A stretch of 64,000 nt of DNA from Bacillus salipaludis (lineage in GTDB: Bacteria; Bacillota; Bacilli; Bacillales_B; DSM-18226), in the NCBI RefSeq assembly GCF_004358205.1, contig NZ_SMYO01000011.1, positions 62,001 to 126,000 of the forward strand, given 5' to 3'. Below the pieces are notes generated by a model. That model did not search any database. It saw only the letters and a program-made list of their open reading frames with translations, and was not told the origin of the DNA. Shown here piece after piece: positions 1 to 8,596 of this stretch (positions are counted from its first letter, which is position 1; the number at the start of each line of letters is the position of its first letter). The position numbers and the translations under genes were made by a program.

Positions 1-1507
1 ATTCATTTAAAGTTCCTCCTGCCATCAAAATACTTAATTTTTCTTCGGTTGCCTCTTTCCCGGATAACTCCCCAACCACTCTGCCTTCATACATAACAAG
101 GATTCGGTCCGATAAAGTCATAATTTCCGTTAACTCAGAAGAGACGAGAAGAATCGCTCCACCCTCGTTTCGTTTTTCCATAAGGGCATCATGAATGACC
201 TCCATTGCACCGATATCAACCCCTCTTGTCGGTTCAGCAGCGATGAGAAATGGTGTCTCGTGTCCGAGCTCTCTGGCAACGATCAGTTTTTGTAAATTTC
301 CGCCAGATAAATTCCCGGCGTTGTTGTTTAAGTCACCAGCCTTTATTGAATATTTGCCAATCCATTTTTTGACGATTTGTTGAAAATCTCTTTTTAATAA
401 CCAATTCTTTTTCGAAAAAACAGGGTTACGATGGTATCCCATAAAGGCATTTTCTTCGACACTTGCCTCTTTTGCCGCCCCCCATAAATAGCGGTCTTCC
501 GGGATATGGGCTAAACCCGCTTCTCTTCTATACTTAACGGACGAAAGAGTAATCTCTGTTCCCCCTAATTCAATCCTGCCTTGCTCCACCTCGATCAGTC
601 CCGATATCGCCTGAAGCAATTCGGATTGGCCATTGCCGGAAACACCGGCAATCCCGACAATCTCACCCTCAGAAACAGAAAAGGTAATACCATCGAGTAA
701 AGGTTTTTCGGATTTCCCTTGGACCGTTATTCCCTGAACCTTAAGGAACTCATTTCCAACTGTTTGTTTACGATCCTTTAATTGAACGAGGTCCCGGCCA
801 ACCATCCTTTTCGCTAATTCATCTGCATTCGTATCCGCGATTTGAAAAGTTCCAGTTACCTTACCTCCTCTTAATACCGTTACCCGATCTGCCACTTCCA
901 TTACTTCATGCAGCTTGTGGGTAATAAGGATGATGCTCTTCCCCTTTTCTGCTAAAAACCGAATCGTCTTCAGCAATTCTTTTACCTCTAAAGGGGCTAA
1001 CACCGCTGTCGGTTCGTCCAAAATGATGATGTCGGCCCCTTGGTAAAGGACTTTGACAATTTCGATGCGCTGCTGTTCCCCGACAGAACACTCCGACACC
1101 TTAACGGTTGGTCTAACAGGAATTCCAAAATTGTTTGAAATTTCCGAAACCAATTCAGCCGCTTTCTTACGATTAAAAAATCCTGCCTTCTTAGGCTCGC
1201 GGCCAATGACAATATTTTCTGTCACCGTTAAATTTGGAATTAACATAAAATGCTGATGAACCATACCGATGCCATGACTTAGAGCATCTAATGGACTCTT
1301 AAAGTCAACCTTCTTGCCATCCAGCAAAATAGTGCCGGCACTCGGCTGTTCTAATCCATATAACATGCGCATAAGTGTAGTTTTTCCTGCCCCGTTTTCC
1401 CCCACGATGGCATGGACTTCCCCGGGATTTAAGGTAAACGATACATCAGAGTTTGCCTCAAAATTCCCGTAACGCTTTGTCATGTTTTTCATTTCCAATC
1501 GAGGCAT
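1..1507 (-). CDS. BMP-family ABC transporter ATPase (NupO/YufO-like), C-terminus cut by window edge
   Basis: Cytoplasmic ATPase that would power import by the lipoprotein encoded just upstream. About 502 residues are visible and the end lies beyond base 1. It has the two fused ATPase halves typical of nucleoside/sugar importers. The first half has Walker A GENGAGKTTLM (near 1380-1405), signature SVGEQQR and Walker B IIILDEPTA (near 1015-1085). The second half has a degenerate Walker A GVSGNGQSEL (near 630) and signature LSGGNLQK. It is co-directional with the lipoprotein gene, 91 bp downstream, with an intercistronic hairpin between. Permease genes presumably follow outside the window. Family is certain; the substrate is not shown by sequence. 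Confidence 0.9.
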   Translation of the reverse strand, partial: MPRLEMKNMTKRYGNFEANSDVSFTLNPGEVHAIVGENGAGKTTLMRMLYGLEQPSAGTILLDGKKVDFKSPLDALSHGIGMVHQHFMLIPNLTVTENIVIGREPKKAGFFNRKKAAELVSEISNNFGIPVRPTVKVSECSVGEQQRIEIVKVLYQGADIIILDEPTAVLAPLEVKELLKTIRFLAEKGKSIILITHKLHEVMEVADRVTVLRGGKVTGTFQIADTNADELAKRMVGRDLVQLKDRKQTVGNEFLKVQGITVQGKSEKPLLDGITFSVSEGEIVGIAGVSGNGQSELLQAISGLIEVEQGRIELGGTEITLSSVKYRREAGLAHIPEDRYLWGAAKEASVEENAFMGYHRNPVFSKKNWLLKRDFQQIVKKWIGKYSIKAGDLNNNAGNLSGGNLQKLIVARELGHETPFLIAAEPTRGVDIGAMEVIHDALMEKRNEGGAILLVSSELTEIMTLSDRILVMYEGRVVGELSGKEATEEKLSILMAGGTLNE

Positions 1508-1545
1508 CCTTTTTTCCCCCTTTAAACCTGTTTTTCATGGTGAAA

Positions 1546-1582
1546 GGGAAGCTATCTTCTAAAAATCTTTAGATAGCTTCCC
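1546..1582 (-). other. Intercistronic stem-loop between lipoprotein and ATPase genes
   Basis: Perfect 12-bp inverted repeat: arms 1546-1557 and 1571-1582, sequence GGGAAGCTATCT and its complement, with a 13-nt loop. On the minus strand it is followed by only a short U-poor run, so it is more likely a leaky terminator or 3' stabiliser giving more lipoprotein than ATPase mRNA. Confidence 0.6.
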
Positions 1583-1598
1583 TACTATGATTAAGCGA

Positions 1599-2612
1599 TT
1601 ATTTTAACGGGTCTGTTACCGTTACTTTACCGGAAATGATGTCATCTTTAATGGCTTTTACCTTATCGATATTCGCTTGTCCAACAAATGGATTAAGCGG
1701 ACTCTTGCTTTCTTTTGTTACATACGTTAGTCCGACTCCATCTTCCTTCAAGCCATAGGAAACCACTCCTGCTTTGTATGAGCCTTTTGCGAAATCTTTA
1801 ATGGTTTCGTAGGCAGCCGCATCCGTTCCCTTTAATTGAGAAAGAACAACATGCTTTGGATCCACTTCGGTTCGGTCAACATCTTGTCCGGAAGTAAAGA
1901 ATCCTTTTTCTTTTGCTGCTTCAAATACTCCTAAATCACCAACGGCTGAAGCACCTGCAACAAAATCTGCACCCTTAGAGGCTTGAAGCAGGGCAAGTTC
2001 TTTTGCCTTTGCTGGGTCTGTAAAGCTGCCAACATAGTTTACAAGAAATTGTGCTTTTGGATTCGTTGCTTTCAATCCTTCTTGGAAGCCGCCTGTCCAT
2101 TTCTTCATTAACGGTGCATCGATGGCTACAACCATCCCGACTTTATTCGTTTTAGTCGCAAGACCTGCAGCTGCTCCTAAAAGATAAGCTGCTTCTTGTT
2201 CACGGAAAGTTACACTGCGGACGTTTGGTAAATCAACGGTTGTATCAATGATGGCAAATTGTTTATTTGGATTTTCAGTTGCCACTTTCTTTAAAGCATC
2301 TTCTGACTCAAAGGAAGAAGTAATGATCAAATCGTAATTCTCCGCTACAGCTGTACGAAGATTTTGTTCAATTGCTGCTTGGTCAGTTGACTCAATAGTT
2401 TTTACATCAACGTTAAATTCTTTTCCAGCCTTTTTAGCGCCTTCATCCATTTGTTGGAAGAAAGGGTTAACCCCAATTTTTTCCGGTAAAATTAACGCAA
2501 CACGCTTCTTTTCTGAACCTTTCTCCTTGCTTTTTGAAGAAGAAGAATTTGCCCCTGAGCAGCCTGCTAACAAAAAGGCAAAAATCGTAACTATTAATGC
2601 TAGTTTCTTCAT
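1599..2612 (-). CDS. BMP-family substrate-binding lipoprotein
   Basis: Extracellular lipid-anchored binding protein of the basic membrane protein (BMP/Med/NupN) family, 337 residues. A lipoprotein signal peptide ends in lipobox LAGC near residue 18, followed by a Ser/Lys-rich linker and a periplasmic-binding fold (VALILPEKIGVNPFFQQMDEG opening; GADFVAGASAVGDLG and later glycine-rich loops). The start has the strong site AAGGGGG at normal spacing. It is the first gene of the operon and lies directly behind a SAM-I riboswitch and terminator, which is unusual for BMP proteins, normally linked to nucleosides. The substrate may therefore be a methionine-cycle nucleoside or derivative (inference). 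Confidence 0.9.
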   Translation of the reverse strand: MKKLALIVTIFAFLLAGCSGANSSSSKSKEKGSEKKRVALILPEKIGVNPFFQQMDEGAKKAGKEFNVDVKTIESTDQAAIEQNLRTAVAENYDLIITSSFESEDALKKVATENPNKQFAIIDTTVDLPNVRSVTFREQEAAYLLGAAAGLATKTNKVGMVVAIDAPLMKKWTGGFQEGLKATNPKAQFLVNYVGSFTDPAKAKELALLQASKGADFVAGASAVGDLGVFEAAKEKGFFTSGQDVDRTEVDPKHVVLSQLKGTDAAAYETIKDFAKGSYKAGVVSYGLKEDGVGLTYVTKESKSPLNPFVGQANIDKVKAIKDDIISGKVTVTDPLK

Positions 2613-2688
2613 GATGATCCCCCTTATTTATTTTTATAATATAATTCCATCCTTTTTTAGGAAAAAGTTAACCATGATGATGGAGAGC

Positions 2689-2728
2689 AAAAAAAGTGCC
2701 CTTCCCATAAAGGAAGAGCACTTTTTCA
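2689..2728 (-). terminator. Riboswitch-controlled intrinsic terminator
   Basis: Minus-strand hairpin with AGTGCTCTTCC and GGGAAGGGCACT arms followed by seven U residues. It lies between the SAM aptamer and the lipoprotein gene, as expected for S-box transcription attenuation. Confidence 0.85.
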
Positions 2729-2737
2729 CCTCGACTC

Positions 2738-2850
2738 TCCCTTATCTTTCAGAGTATATACTCTGCAGGATTTAGCACCTTCTGTTTGAATCAAACAGCG
2801 GTTGCCGGGTTTCATAGGGCCTGTCCCTCCACCACTCGCGATAAGGAATT
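2738..2850 (-). ncRNA. SAM-I riboswitch (S-box leader)
   Basis: Read on the minus strand, the S-box core is recognisable: GTGGAGGGACAGGCCC, then ATGAAACCCGGCAACC, an internal hairpin CTGTTTGATTCAAACAG, and GGTGCTAAATCCTGCAG. P1 closes with CCTTATC near 2845 and GATAAGG near 2742. A rho-independent terminator follows and then the BMP lipoprotein gene. S-boxes bind S-adenosylmethionine and turn genes off when SAM is plentiful. The operon should thus be expressed when methionine/SAM is low. Confidence 0.93.
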
Positions 2851-2909
2851 ATTTATTTTTTTAAAAAAACTTATTTTTACTATATCTATAGTGTTTATGC
2901 CTGAATTAT

Positions 2910-2955
2910 TTTAAAGTTTACAACTTTAAACCGAAAAAGTAAATATACTTTTTCA
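2910..2955. repeat. Two adjacent AT-rich palindromes
   Basis: TTTAAAGTTTACAACTTTAAA (arms around 2910-2931) and GAAAAAGTAAATATACTTTTTC (about 2933-2954) lie between the stop of the 137-residue gene and the riboswitch. The second could be a weak terminator for that gene; neither has a GC-rich stem. Confidence 0.4.
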
Positions 2956-2989
2956 AAAATTTTAAACCTTTTAAATTATTACTTATAAA

Positions 2990-3403
2990 CTATCTTATAT
3001 ATGATTTTCTTGAACCATATCGCCTGCGAAAAACAAATTTCCTTAAATCAACATCTTTTAAATTCCCGTCATAGCATAAAAACAATAAGGATTGAAATTC
3101 CTTATAATGCTGCATGACAAAAAGAGCGAACTCTTTGCGTTCGCTCTTCATTTTCAATTTTACCTCTTCCTTTGAAAGAATGTCATTCAGCTGATCCTGA
3201 TAATAAGCCTTCGTGTCTTCCCATTTCTTCTTGCGATTCACCAAAATATCTTGCCCATATTCCGGTAATTTTCCGATGACAATGTCGATATACCCTTCAG
3301 ACCACATCAGCATTTTATCCTTCTCTGGAAGATCCAGAACCATTTTTAACAGCTCGGTATCCTCTACATTCTTTCCGCTCGCATATTTTCCGACCCGATT
3401 CAT
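2990..3403 (-). CDS. Hypothetical protein, 137 aa
   Basis: I do not recognise a family. The product is highly charged (many Lys/Glu/Asp), predicted soluble and mainly helical, with no signal peptide or membrane segment, and ends in a strongly basic tail (FRRRYGSRKSYIR). A run of alternating Lys/Glu near residues 75-95 suggests a helix or short coiled coil. The start is preceded by a plausible AGAGGTGATGAG site. It sits alone between the HtrA gene and the SAM-riboswitch operon, all on the minus strand. Its base composition resembles the neighbours. Confidence 0.7.
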   Translation of the reverse strand: MNRVGKYASGKNVEDTELLKMVLDLPEKDKMLMWSEGYIDIVIGKLPEYGQDILVNRKKKWEDTKAYYQDQLNDILSKEEVKLKMKSERKEFALFVMQHYKEFQSLLFLCYDGNLKDVDLRKFVFRRRYGSRKSYIR

Positions 3404-3458
3404 CTCATCACCTCTGACGTGATTCTTTAGGTCTTATTTTGCATCAAAACATGAAAGC

Positions 3459-4868
3459 TTATTTAGATAGCTTTACATCGATCGTTTTGAGCTTGCCATT
3501 GCGGTATACCCCAAACTTTACGGTATCTCCTACATTCACTTTCGTATATAAATATTTACGTAATTCGGAAGAGGACCCAATTTTCGTGCCATTCATGGAA
3601 ACAATAACATCCTTCACTTCGAGCCCAGAACTTGAAGCAGCTGAATGGGGATCCACTTGCGTAATCATCACGCCCTTTTGGACACTGCTAGGCAGGTTTT
3701 GCCAATAAATTTGAGGAATTTGATCTAAATCTTCGAGACCAATGCCGATATATGGACGTTCAATTTTTCCATTTTTTATCAATTGATTGACAATTGGAAT
3801 CGCGTCATTACTCGGGATCGCAAAGCCCAAACCTTCGACGCCGTTCTCTGAAATCTTTAGGCTGTTAATGCCAATTACCTGTCCTTGTGAATTGATTAAC
3901 GCACCACCGCTATTCCCCGGATTAATGGCAGCATCGGTTTGAATGACATTTGTGTCCCAGCTTCCTGCCGAGGTATCAACTGCAATGCTGCGGTTGGTTG
4001 CACTGATAATTCCCTGTGTTACTGTTCTAGAAAGGTCAAGTCCCAGCGGATTACCGATTGCATACACTTGATCACCAGGTCGAAGTGTGGATGAATCCCC
4101 AAAGCTTGCGGTTGCATTCACATATTTTGCATCAATTTTTAAGACAGCCAAGTCCGTTAAAGCATCGGTACCAACGACCTCTGCCTTTGTTTTTTCACCA
4201 TTATATAAAGAGATTTCAAGTTTTGAAGCCCCTTCGACTACGTGGTTATTGGTTACGATATAGGCATCATTATTATTTTTTTGAAAAATCACCCCAGATC
4301 CAGAGCCTGTTTCAACACTTTGAGAGGAGGGGCTGGAATTACCAAAGAAATCACTATTTTGCTGTTTTTGATAGTTTTCAATTCCGACTATAGCTTTTGA
4401 GACCTTTTCAACTGTATCGGCAATGGATGCACCCGAACTTTTTGCCACCGTTGGCTGTGCCGTCACTGCTTTTACTTCCGTTGCAGCAGATTGGTTATCT
4501 GCTTTCTCAAAATAATTTTTCATATAGTCTGTATGCGGTAGAATCGTTAAGGTCAATACCGACCCGATTACACCTGCAGCTAAGGTTGAGGCGAAACCTT
4601 TTAAATTTCTTTTATTGTTGGGTTTCGGTTCTTCTTTGGAACGGGTTGCTTCTCCACCATGAGAGGCTGTAGTATATTCTCTGTAATTTGTTTCTTGTGT
4701 ATGATGAGCCTCATAGGCAGATCGGCCAAAATCATGTGTGTTGGTTTCTTGGTCAACATTTGGTTTTTCTGCGTCCGATTCGTTTTGCGAGCTTGCCGGC
4801 ATGGTAAGGTCAATGGATTGGGTTTCGTTTTGTTCGTTTTCTGGGTTTAAATCATCTTTATAATTCAT
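3459..4868 (-). CDS. Membrane-anchored HtrA-like serine protease with PDZ domain
   Basis: Envelope quality-control protease (DegP/HtrA, family S1C), 469 residues. A hydrophilic cytoplasmic N-terminus of about 90 residues is followed by one membrane segment (about 91-111), a linker, and the trypsin-like domain with His209 (TNNHVVEGA), Asp239 (LTDLAVLKI) and Ser320 (NPGNSGGA). A PDZ domain occupies about residues 365-465 (GVMITQVDPHSAASSSGLEV). The start has GGAGAT spaced by nine. It lies 161 bp downstream of a sensor kinase/response regulator pair on the same strand, like the htrA/cssRS stress arrangement in Bacillus, although the kinase is not obviously CssS. Probably induced by misfolded secreted protein (inference). 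Confidence 0.93.
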   Translation of the reverse strand: MNYKDDLNPENEQNETQSIDLTMPASSQNESDAEKPNVDQETNTHDFGRSAYEAHHTQETNYREYTTASHGGEATRSKEEPKPNNKRNLKGFASTLAAGVIGSVLTLTILPHTDYMKNYFEKADNQSAATEVKAVTAQPTVAKSSGASIADTVEKVSKAIVGIENYQKQQNSDFFGNSSPSSQSVETGSGSGVIFQKNNNDAYIVTNNHVVEGASKLEISLYNGEKTKAEVVGTDALTDLAVLKIDAKYVNATASFGDSSTLRPGDQVYAIGNPLGLDLSRTVTQGIISATNRSIAVDTSAGSWDTNVIQTDAAINPGNSGGALINSQGQVIGINSLKISENGVEGLGFAIPSNDAIPIVNQLIKNGKIERPYIGIGLEDLDQIPQIYWQNLPSSVQKGVMITQVDPHSAASSSGLEVKDVIVSMNGTKIGSSSELRKYLYTKVNVGDTVKFGVYRNGKLKTIDVKLSK

Positions 4869-5029
4869 AAGCTTTCGATCTCCTTTTGCTTATTATTGAA
4901 TCATGTATTTATTCTTACTTTATCCAACAAATATGACGAAATTATTAACAAACTTTAAATGGTTTTGTAATAATACAAGAAAAAATATGAAAACTCGACT
5001 ATTTTCTCCATATGAAAAAGCTGCAGCTT

Positions 5030-6487
5030 TTACACCGCAGCATTCTTTTCATTTTTAAAACGAATGATGAATTTTGTTCCTTTGTCTTTTTCACTAAAAA
5101 CATCAATTTCCCCGTTATGAAGAACAATCAATTGTTTTACAATCGAAAGCCCTAAGCCAAATTCTCCGTATGGGTTACTGGTTCTTGAGATATCCGCTTT
5201 ATAAAAGCGATGCCAAATATTCTCAACTTCTTTCGGGTCAATACCCACTCCAGTATCTTCAATTTCAATAATCGTATCGTTTTGTTCCGACCTGCCTCTC
5301 AGCCAAATCGTTCCATTTGTTGTGAATTGGATACTATTTTTAGTGATGTTAATCAAAATTTGAATGAGGCGGTCATAATCCGCATTCACATGTACATCAG
5401 GGTCTGCTTCCACAATAATTTGATTACTTTTCTCTTCTGCTTGCAGATATAATTGCTCTTGAATAATTTCAAGCACTTCCTGCAGCTGTATATCTTCACG
5501 GAACAACTGGATTTGATTCGAGCGGATTTTATCATAATCCAGGTTTTCATTGACGAGGCGGATCAATCGTTTCGCTTCCTGACTGACAAGATTGATTCCT
5601 TTTTCCTTATCTCCCTCAGGAATCATATTGTTTTTCAGTCCTTCAATCACCCCGCTGATGGTCGTTAAGGGGGTTCGTAATTCATGCGAAACATCGGACA
5701 TAAACTGCCTTCTCCGATTTTCCAAGCTTTCAATTTCTTCCATAGAACGGTTGATTTTATTGACCATACGGTTAAAGTCGCTGGCTAATTCACCGATTTC
5801 ATCAAAGTTGGAAGCAGGCACATTGACGTGGTAATTCCCCGCTGATACTTGCGATGTTGCTTCTTGGAGCCGTTTAATTCGATTTACATGTAATCTAGAT
5901 AATAGCCAGCTAAGTAAAAATGAAACTCCCAGTGCAATGAGAATGGTATAGAGTAAAAATTGATTAACTTTTTCAATCATCGCACTTGTTCCGCTAATTG
6001 GTGAAGCTATAAGAATACCACCGTAAAATCGCCCATTATTTATATACGGTTTCACGACAAAGGTTACGCCTTCTGAACCAAAGGTTTTATAATCGGCATT
6101 GACCACAAGGGTATGGCCTTTGGCGATCTCCCTTAATTGTTCGGGTTCTAAATTGGTAATGGTCGGCCCGCGTTTACCCACCGAGTAGAGATTAAAACCT
6201 TGATCGAACATACTAAAGGTCATTTTCCTTTTGGATAAGACAGTGCTGTATTGATTGATAATTCGGCCAGTATCCTCTGGATTGTGGTCAATATCGGATA
6301 TAATGGCCTTGCCATATGAAACCAGCTCATCCGCCTTATTTTCATAGACCAAACTTTCAATATAATGGGCAAACAATAGACTTAAAACTAAAAAAGCAAC
6401 AATTATTATGCTAATATGGCTAAAAAATTGTTGATAGGCATACCTAAATTTCATCCGTTTTAATCGACTCATCGAATTTATATCCAA
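5030..6487 (-). CDS. Sensor histidine kinase (HAMP-HisKA-HATPase)
   Basis: Membrane sensor of a two-component system, 485 residues from a TTG at 6487. Two membrane helices (about 25-45 and 178-198) flank an extracellular sensor of about 130 residues. A HAMP linker (about 200-255), the phospho-accepting His268 in SDVSHELRTPLTT, an N-box near NITKNS, and G-boxes DTGVGI and GLGLSIVKQL follow. It overlaps the regulator gene by up to 44 nt. Internal ATGs at 6472 and 6454 are possible true starts; a GGGGAG lies 15 nt before the 6472 ATG. Linked to the HtrA gene downstream, it likely senses envelope stress; the signal is unknown. Confidence 0.93.
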   Translation of the reverse strand: MDINSMSRLKRMKFRYAYQQFFSHISIIIVAFLVLSLLFAHYIESLVYENKADELVSYGKAIISDIDHNPEDTGRIINQYSTVLSKRKMTFSMFDQGFNLYSVGKRGPTITNLEPEQLREIAKGHTLVVNADYKTFGSEGVTFVVKPYINNGRFYGGILIASPISGTSAMIEKVNQFLLYTILIALGVSFLLSWLLSRLHVNRIKRLQEATSQVSAGNYHVNVPASNFDEIGELASDFNRMVNKINRSMEEIESLENRRRQFMSDVSHELRTPLTTISGVIEGLKNNMIPEGDKEKGINLVSQEAKRLIRLVNENLDYDKIRSNQIQLFREDIQLQEVLEIIQEQLYLQAEEKSNQIIVEADPDVHVNADYDRLIQILINITKNSIQFTTNGTIWLRGRSEQNDTIIEIEDTGVGIDPKEVENIWHRFYKADISRTSNPYGEFGLGLSIVKQLIVLHNGEIDVFSEKDKGTKFIIRFKNEKNAAV

Positions 6488-7145
6488 CTCCCCATACAGT
6501 GTGGAAGAAAGGTTTTCCTGTCATTTCAACTTTTTTCCGCAGCCTTTTAATATGAACATCAACGGTCCGTTCATCACCGTAAAACTGGTAGCCCCAGACT
6601 CTTTCCAACAGCTGTTCTCTTGAGAAAACTTGCTTTGGATGCTCGATCATATAATATAACAAATCAAATTCTTTTGGCGTTAAATTGGTGATGTTCTCCC
6701 CGTCGACAATTACCTCTCGGGTATTTTTGCTGATTTTAAAATGCTCGGTCTCAAGAAATTCCTCTTGGGGATCTGTTACTTGGTTTTGAAATCTCCGTGT
6801 TACCGCTTTGATTCTTGCCATTAATGTGAGAGGACTAAACGGCTTTGTTACGTAATCGTCGGCACCCATTTCCAGGCCAAGTACCTGGTCTGACTCGCTG
6901 TCTTTTGCGGTTAGCATAATAATGGGCACCGAATGTTTATCTTCTCTAATTTTCCGGCAAATGGTGACTCCGTCCATTCCCGGTAGCATCCAATCGACAA
7001 TGAGTGCGTCCCAGGTTTCGCTTTTAAAACGGTTATAGCCTTCTAGGCCGTTATTGATAAATTCTCCTTGTATTCCTTCTTTTGCAAAAAACATTTCAAT
7101 CATTGTGCATACACTTTTATTATCTTCAATCACGAGTATTTTCAA
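6444..7145 (-). CDS. OmpR-family response regulator
   Basis: DNA-binding partner of the adjoining kinase, 233 residues. The receiver domain (1-120) has acidic residues EDN near 7-9, phospho-acceptor Asp51 (IVDWMLPGMDG), Thr79 and Lys101 (VTKPFSP). The winged-helix domain (about 130-230) has the usual LTPKEFDLLYYM opening and EDERTVDVHIKRLRKK-type recognition segment (here DERTVDVHIKRLRKK). The start is TTG at 7145, preceded by GGAGAT at nine-base spacing. First gene of a regulator-kinase-protease series, so it probably controls its own operon and the protease. Confidence 0.94.
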   Translation of the reverse strand: MKILVIEDNKSVCTMIEMFFAKEGIQGEFINNGLEGYNRFKSETWDALIVDWMLPGMDGVTICRKIREDKHSVPIIMLTAKDSESDQVLGLEMGADDYVTKPFSPLTLMARIKAVTRRFQNQVTDPQEEFLETEHFKISKNTREVIVDGENITNLTPKEFDLLYYMIEHPKQVFSREQLLERVWGYQFYGDERTVDVHIKRLRKKVEMTGKPFFHTVWGVGYKFDESIKTDEI

Positions 7146-7290
7146 TATGATTCATCTCCTACATAAAAAACTACCTATTTCAAGTGTATACCAATTTTAG
7201 AGCTTATCAACCAAATGGAGGATTTCTTACATACTCTTTAAAACTTTGTTCATAGTTTATTAATAATTGGGATTGGTGAGGAAGTTTTGT

Positions 7291-7380
7291 GTGAGGTATT
7301 TGGTTTTTCAGAGAATTTTACTATTGGGAGTTGTGATTTTGTCGTTTATCGGGGCTATTGGTGATAGTTTGATGGCTTGA
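7291..7380 (+). CDS. Possible 29-residue membrane mini-protein
   Basis: GTG-started ORF (M/V-RYLVFQRILLLGVVILSF... ending SLMA) that reads as a single hydrophobic helix of about 20 residues with Arg at the N-terminal side. GAGGAAG sits six bases before the GTG, a near-ideal ribosome binding site. It is divergent from the response regulator gene and precedes a tandem repeat. No homologue is known to me and chance cannot be excluded. Confidence 0.35.
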   Translation: MRYLVFQRILLLGVVILSFIGAIGDSLMA

Positions 7381-7444
7381 TGCTGCTATTTTTGCCGCCT
7401 GTTAATGTAAAAAAATTACAAATTCTAAAATTCCCATTTTTATA

Positions 7445-7586
7445 GTGCCCGGCCAACTCTTTTTTACAACTGCACAGGCACCATGAACCCTTGTCAGTGC
7501 CCGCGCAACTCGTTTTTTCATCTGTACGGGTACTATTAGACCCTGTCAGTACCCGCTACAATCGATTTTCCACCTGCACGGGCACC
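7445..7586. repeat. Tandem repeat, period exactly 52 bp, about 2.7 copies
   Basis: Units begin at 7445, 7497 and 7549. Each opens with GTGCCCG or GTACCCG and carries a complementary CRGGYAC about 25 bases later, so each unit can form a small hairpin. The link between units is a conserved CCCTTGTCA/CCCTGTCA. It lies just beyond the 3' end of the quinone oxidoreductase gene. No spacer-like variable segments are present, so it is not a CRISPR array. Confidence 0.85.
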
Positions 7587-7613
7587 AACCAACTAACTTA
7601 CTCCCCCATAAAT

Positions 7614-8588
7614 TCACGGCTCCAAAATCAACTTACCGCTAGTCTTTCGAGACTGGAGCAAACGATGAACAGAAGCAGCTTCCCGCAATGGGTAAACGCC
7701 CCCAATTGTAAGCTTAAGCTTGCCGTCCCCAAGATAAGTAAGTAACTCCATCAAACTCGGCTGCAGTAACTCCGGTTTTCTCATTATTTGCGGCAAGAAA
7801 AACCCAATGACCGATTGATTTCGTGCCATCAAGCTAGACGGATAAAAACGGTTCTGCTCACCGCTCGCCACCCCATAAATCACTAATCTGCCAAAAGTAG
7901 CAAGACATTTCAGCGTTTTATTAAACACCTCTCCGCCCGCCATTTCAAGCGCAACATCAACACCCCTGCCACCGGTCGCTTCTAGAACCTGCAGCCCCCA
8001 ATCTTCCTCGGTATAATTGACTAAAACATCTGCCCCCATCTCCGCTGCAAGCGACAACTTTTCAGCACTGCTTGCCGTCGCAATCACCTTCCCAGCACCA
8101 AACAATTTCGCCAGCTGAACGGCAATCGTCCCAACACCGCCCGCAGCCGCATGAATTAGAACACTTTCGCCCTTCTCCAACCGCCCCATTGTTTTTAAGA
8201 TATGATAAGCACTCAGGCCTTGGAGTGGCAAAGCAGCTGCAGTCCGGAAATCTAATTGTTCAGGAAGGGGAATCAAGGATTGTTCATCCACAACTGCAAA
8301 TTCCGCATATCCGCCCGATTCAATCAAGGTCACAACCCGATCGCCAGGCGACACATTTTTAACTTGATCACCCACCTTGCTAACTACACCGGCAATTTCT
8401 GCCCCCGGAACAAATGGCAGCGGAGTTGGTACCACATACTGACCTTCCCTTCGTGCGGTGTCCGCATAATTAACGCCAATAGCTTTAATTTCAATTAACA
8501 CATTACGGCCAGTTGGTACAGGCTTTTCTTTTTCCACCAATTGAAGAACTTCTGGACCGCCATATTCACTAAATTGTATTACTTTCAT
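7614..8588 (-). CDS. Zinc-independent quinone oxidoreductase / MDR-family alcohol dehydrogenase
   Basis: NADPH-dependent reductase of the medium-chain dehydrogenase superfamily (QOR type), 324 residues. An N-terminal GroES-like domain (KAIGVNYADTARREGQY; PGAEIAGVV) is followed by a Rossmann domain with AAAGGVGTIAVQLAKLFGA and YGVASGEQ. The zinc ligands of alcohol dehydrogenases are absent. GGAGAT gives a clear start 8 bases after the upstream kinase-like gene stops, so the two are translationally close. In this locus it probably reduces or oxidises an acyl or enone intermediate; the substrate is unknown. Confidence 0.88.
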   Translation of the reverse strand: MKVIQFSEYGGPEVLQLVEKEKPVPTGRNVLIEIKAIGVNYADTARREGQYVVPTPLPFVPGAEIAGVVSKVGDQVKNVSPGDRVVTLIESGGYAEFAVVDEQSLIPLPEQLDFRTAAALPLQGLSAYHILKTMGRLEKGESVLIHAAAGGVGTIAVQLAKLFGAGKVIATASSAEKLSLAAEMGADVLVNYTEEDWGLQVLEATGGRGVDVALEMAGGEVFNKTLKCLATFGRLVIYGVASGEQNRFYPSSLMARNQSVIGFFLPQIMRKPELLQPSLMELLTYLGDGKLKLTIGGVYPLREAASVHRLLQSRKTSGKLILEP

Positions 8589-8596
8589 CTTATCTC

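Noticed and set aside
5030..7145. Naming the two-component system cssRS
   Set aside because: The neighbourhood with HtrA fits, but the kinase sensor region does not resemble B. subtilis CssS as I remember it, so no symbol is given.
7445..7586. CRISPR array
   Set aside because: Units repeat end to end with no independent spacers, contain hairpin arms, and no cas genes are nearby.
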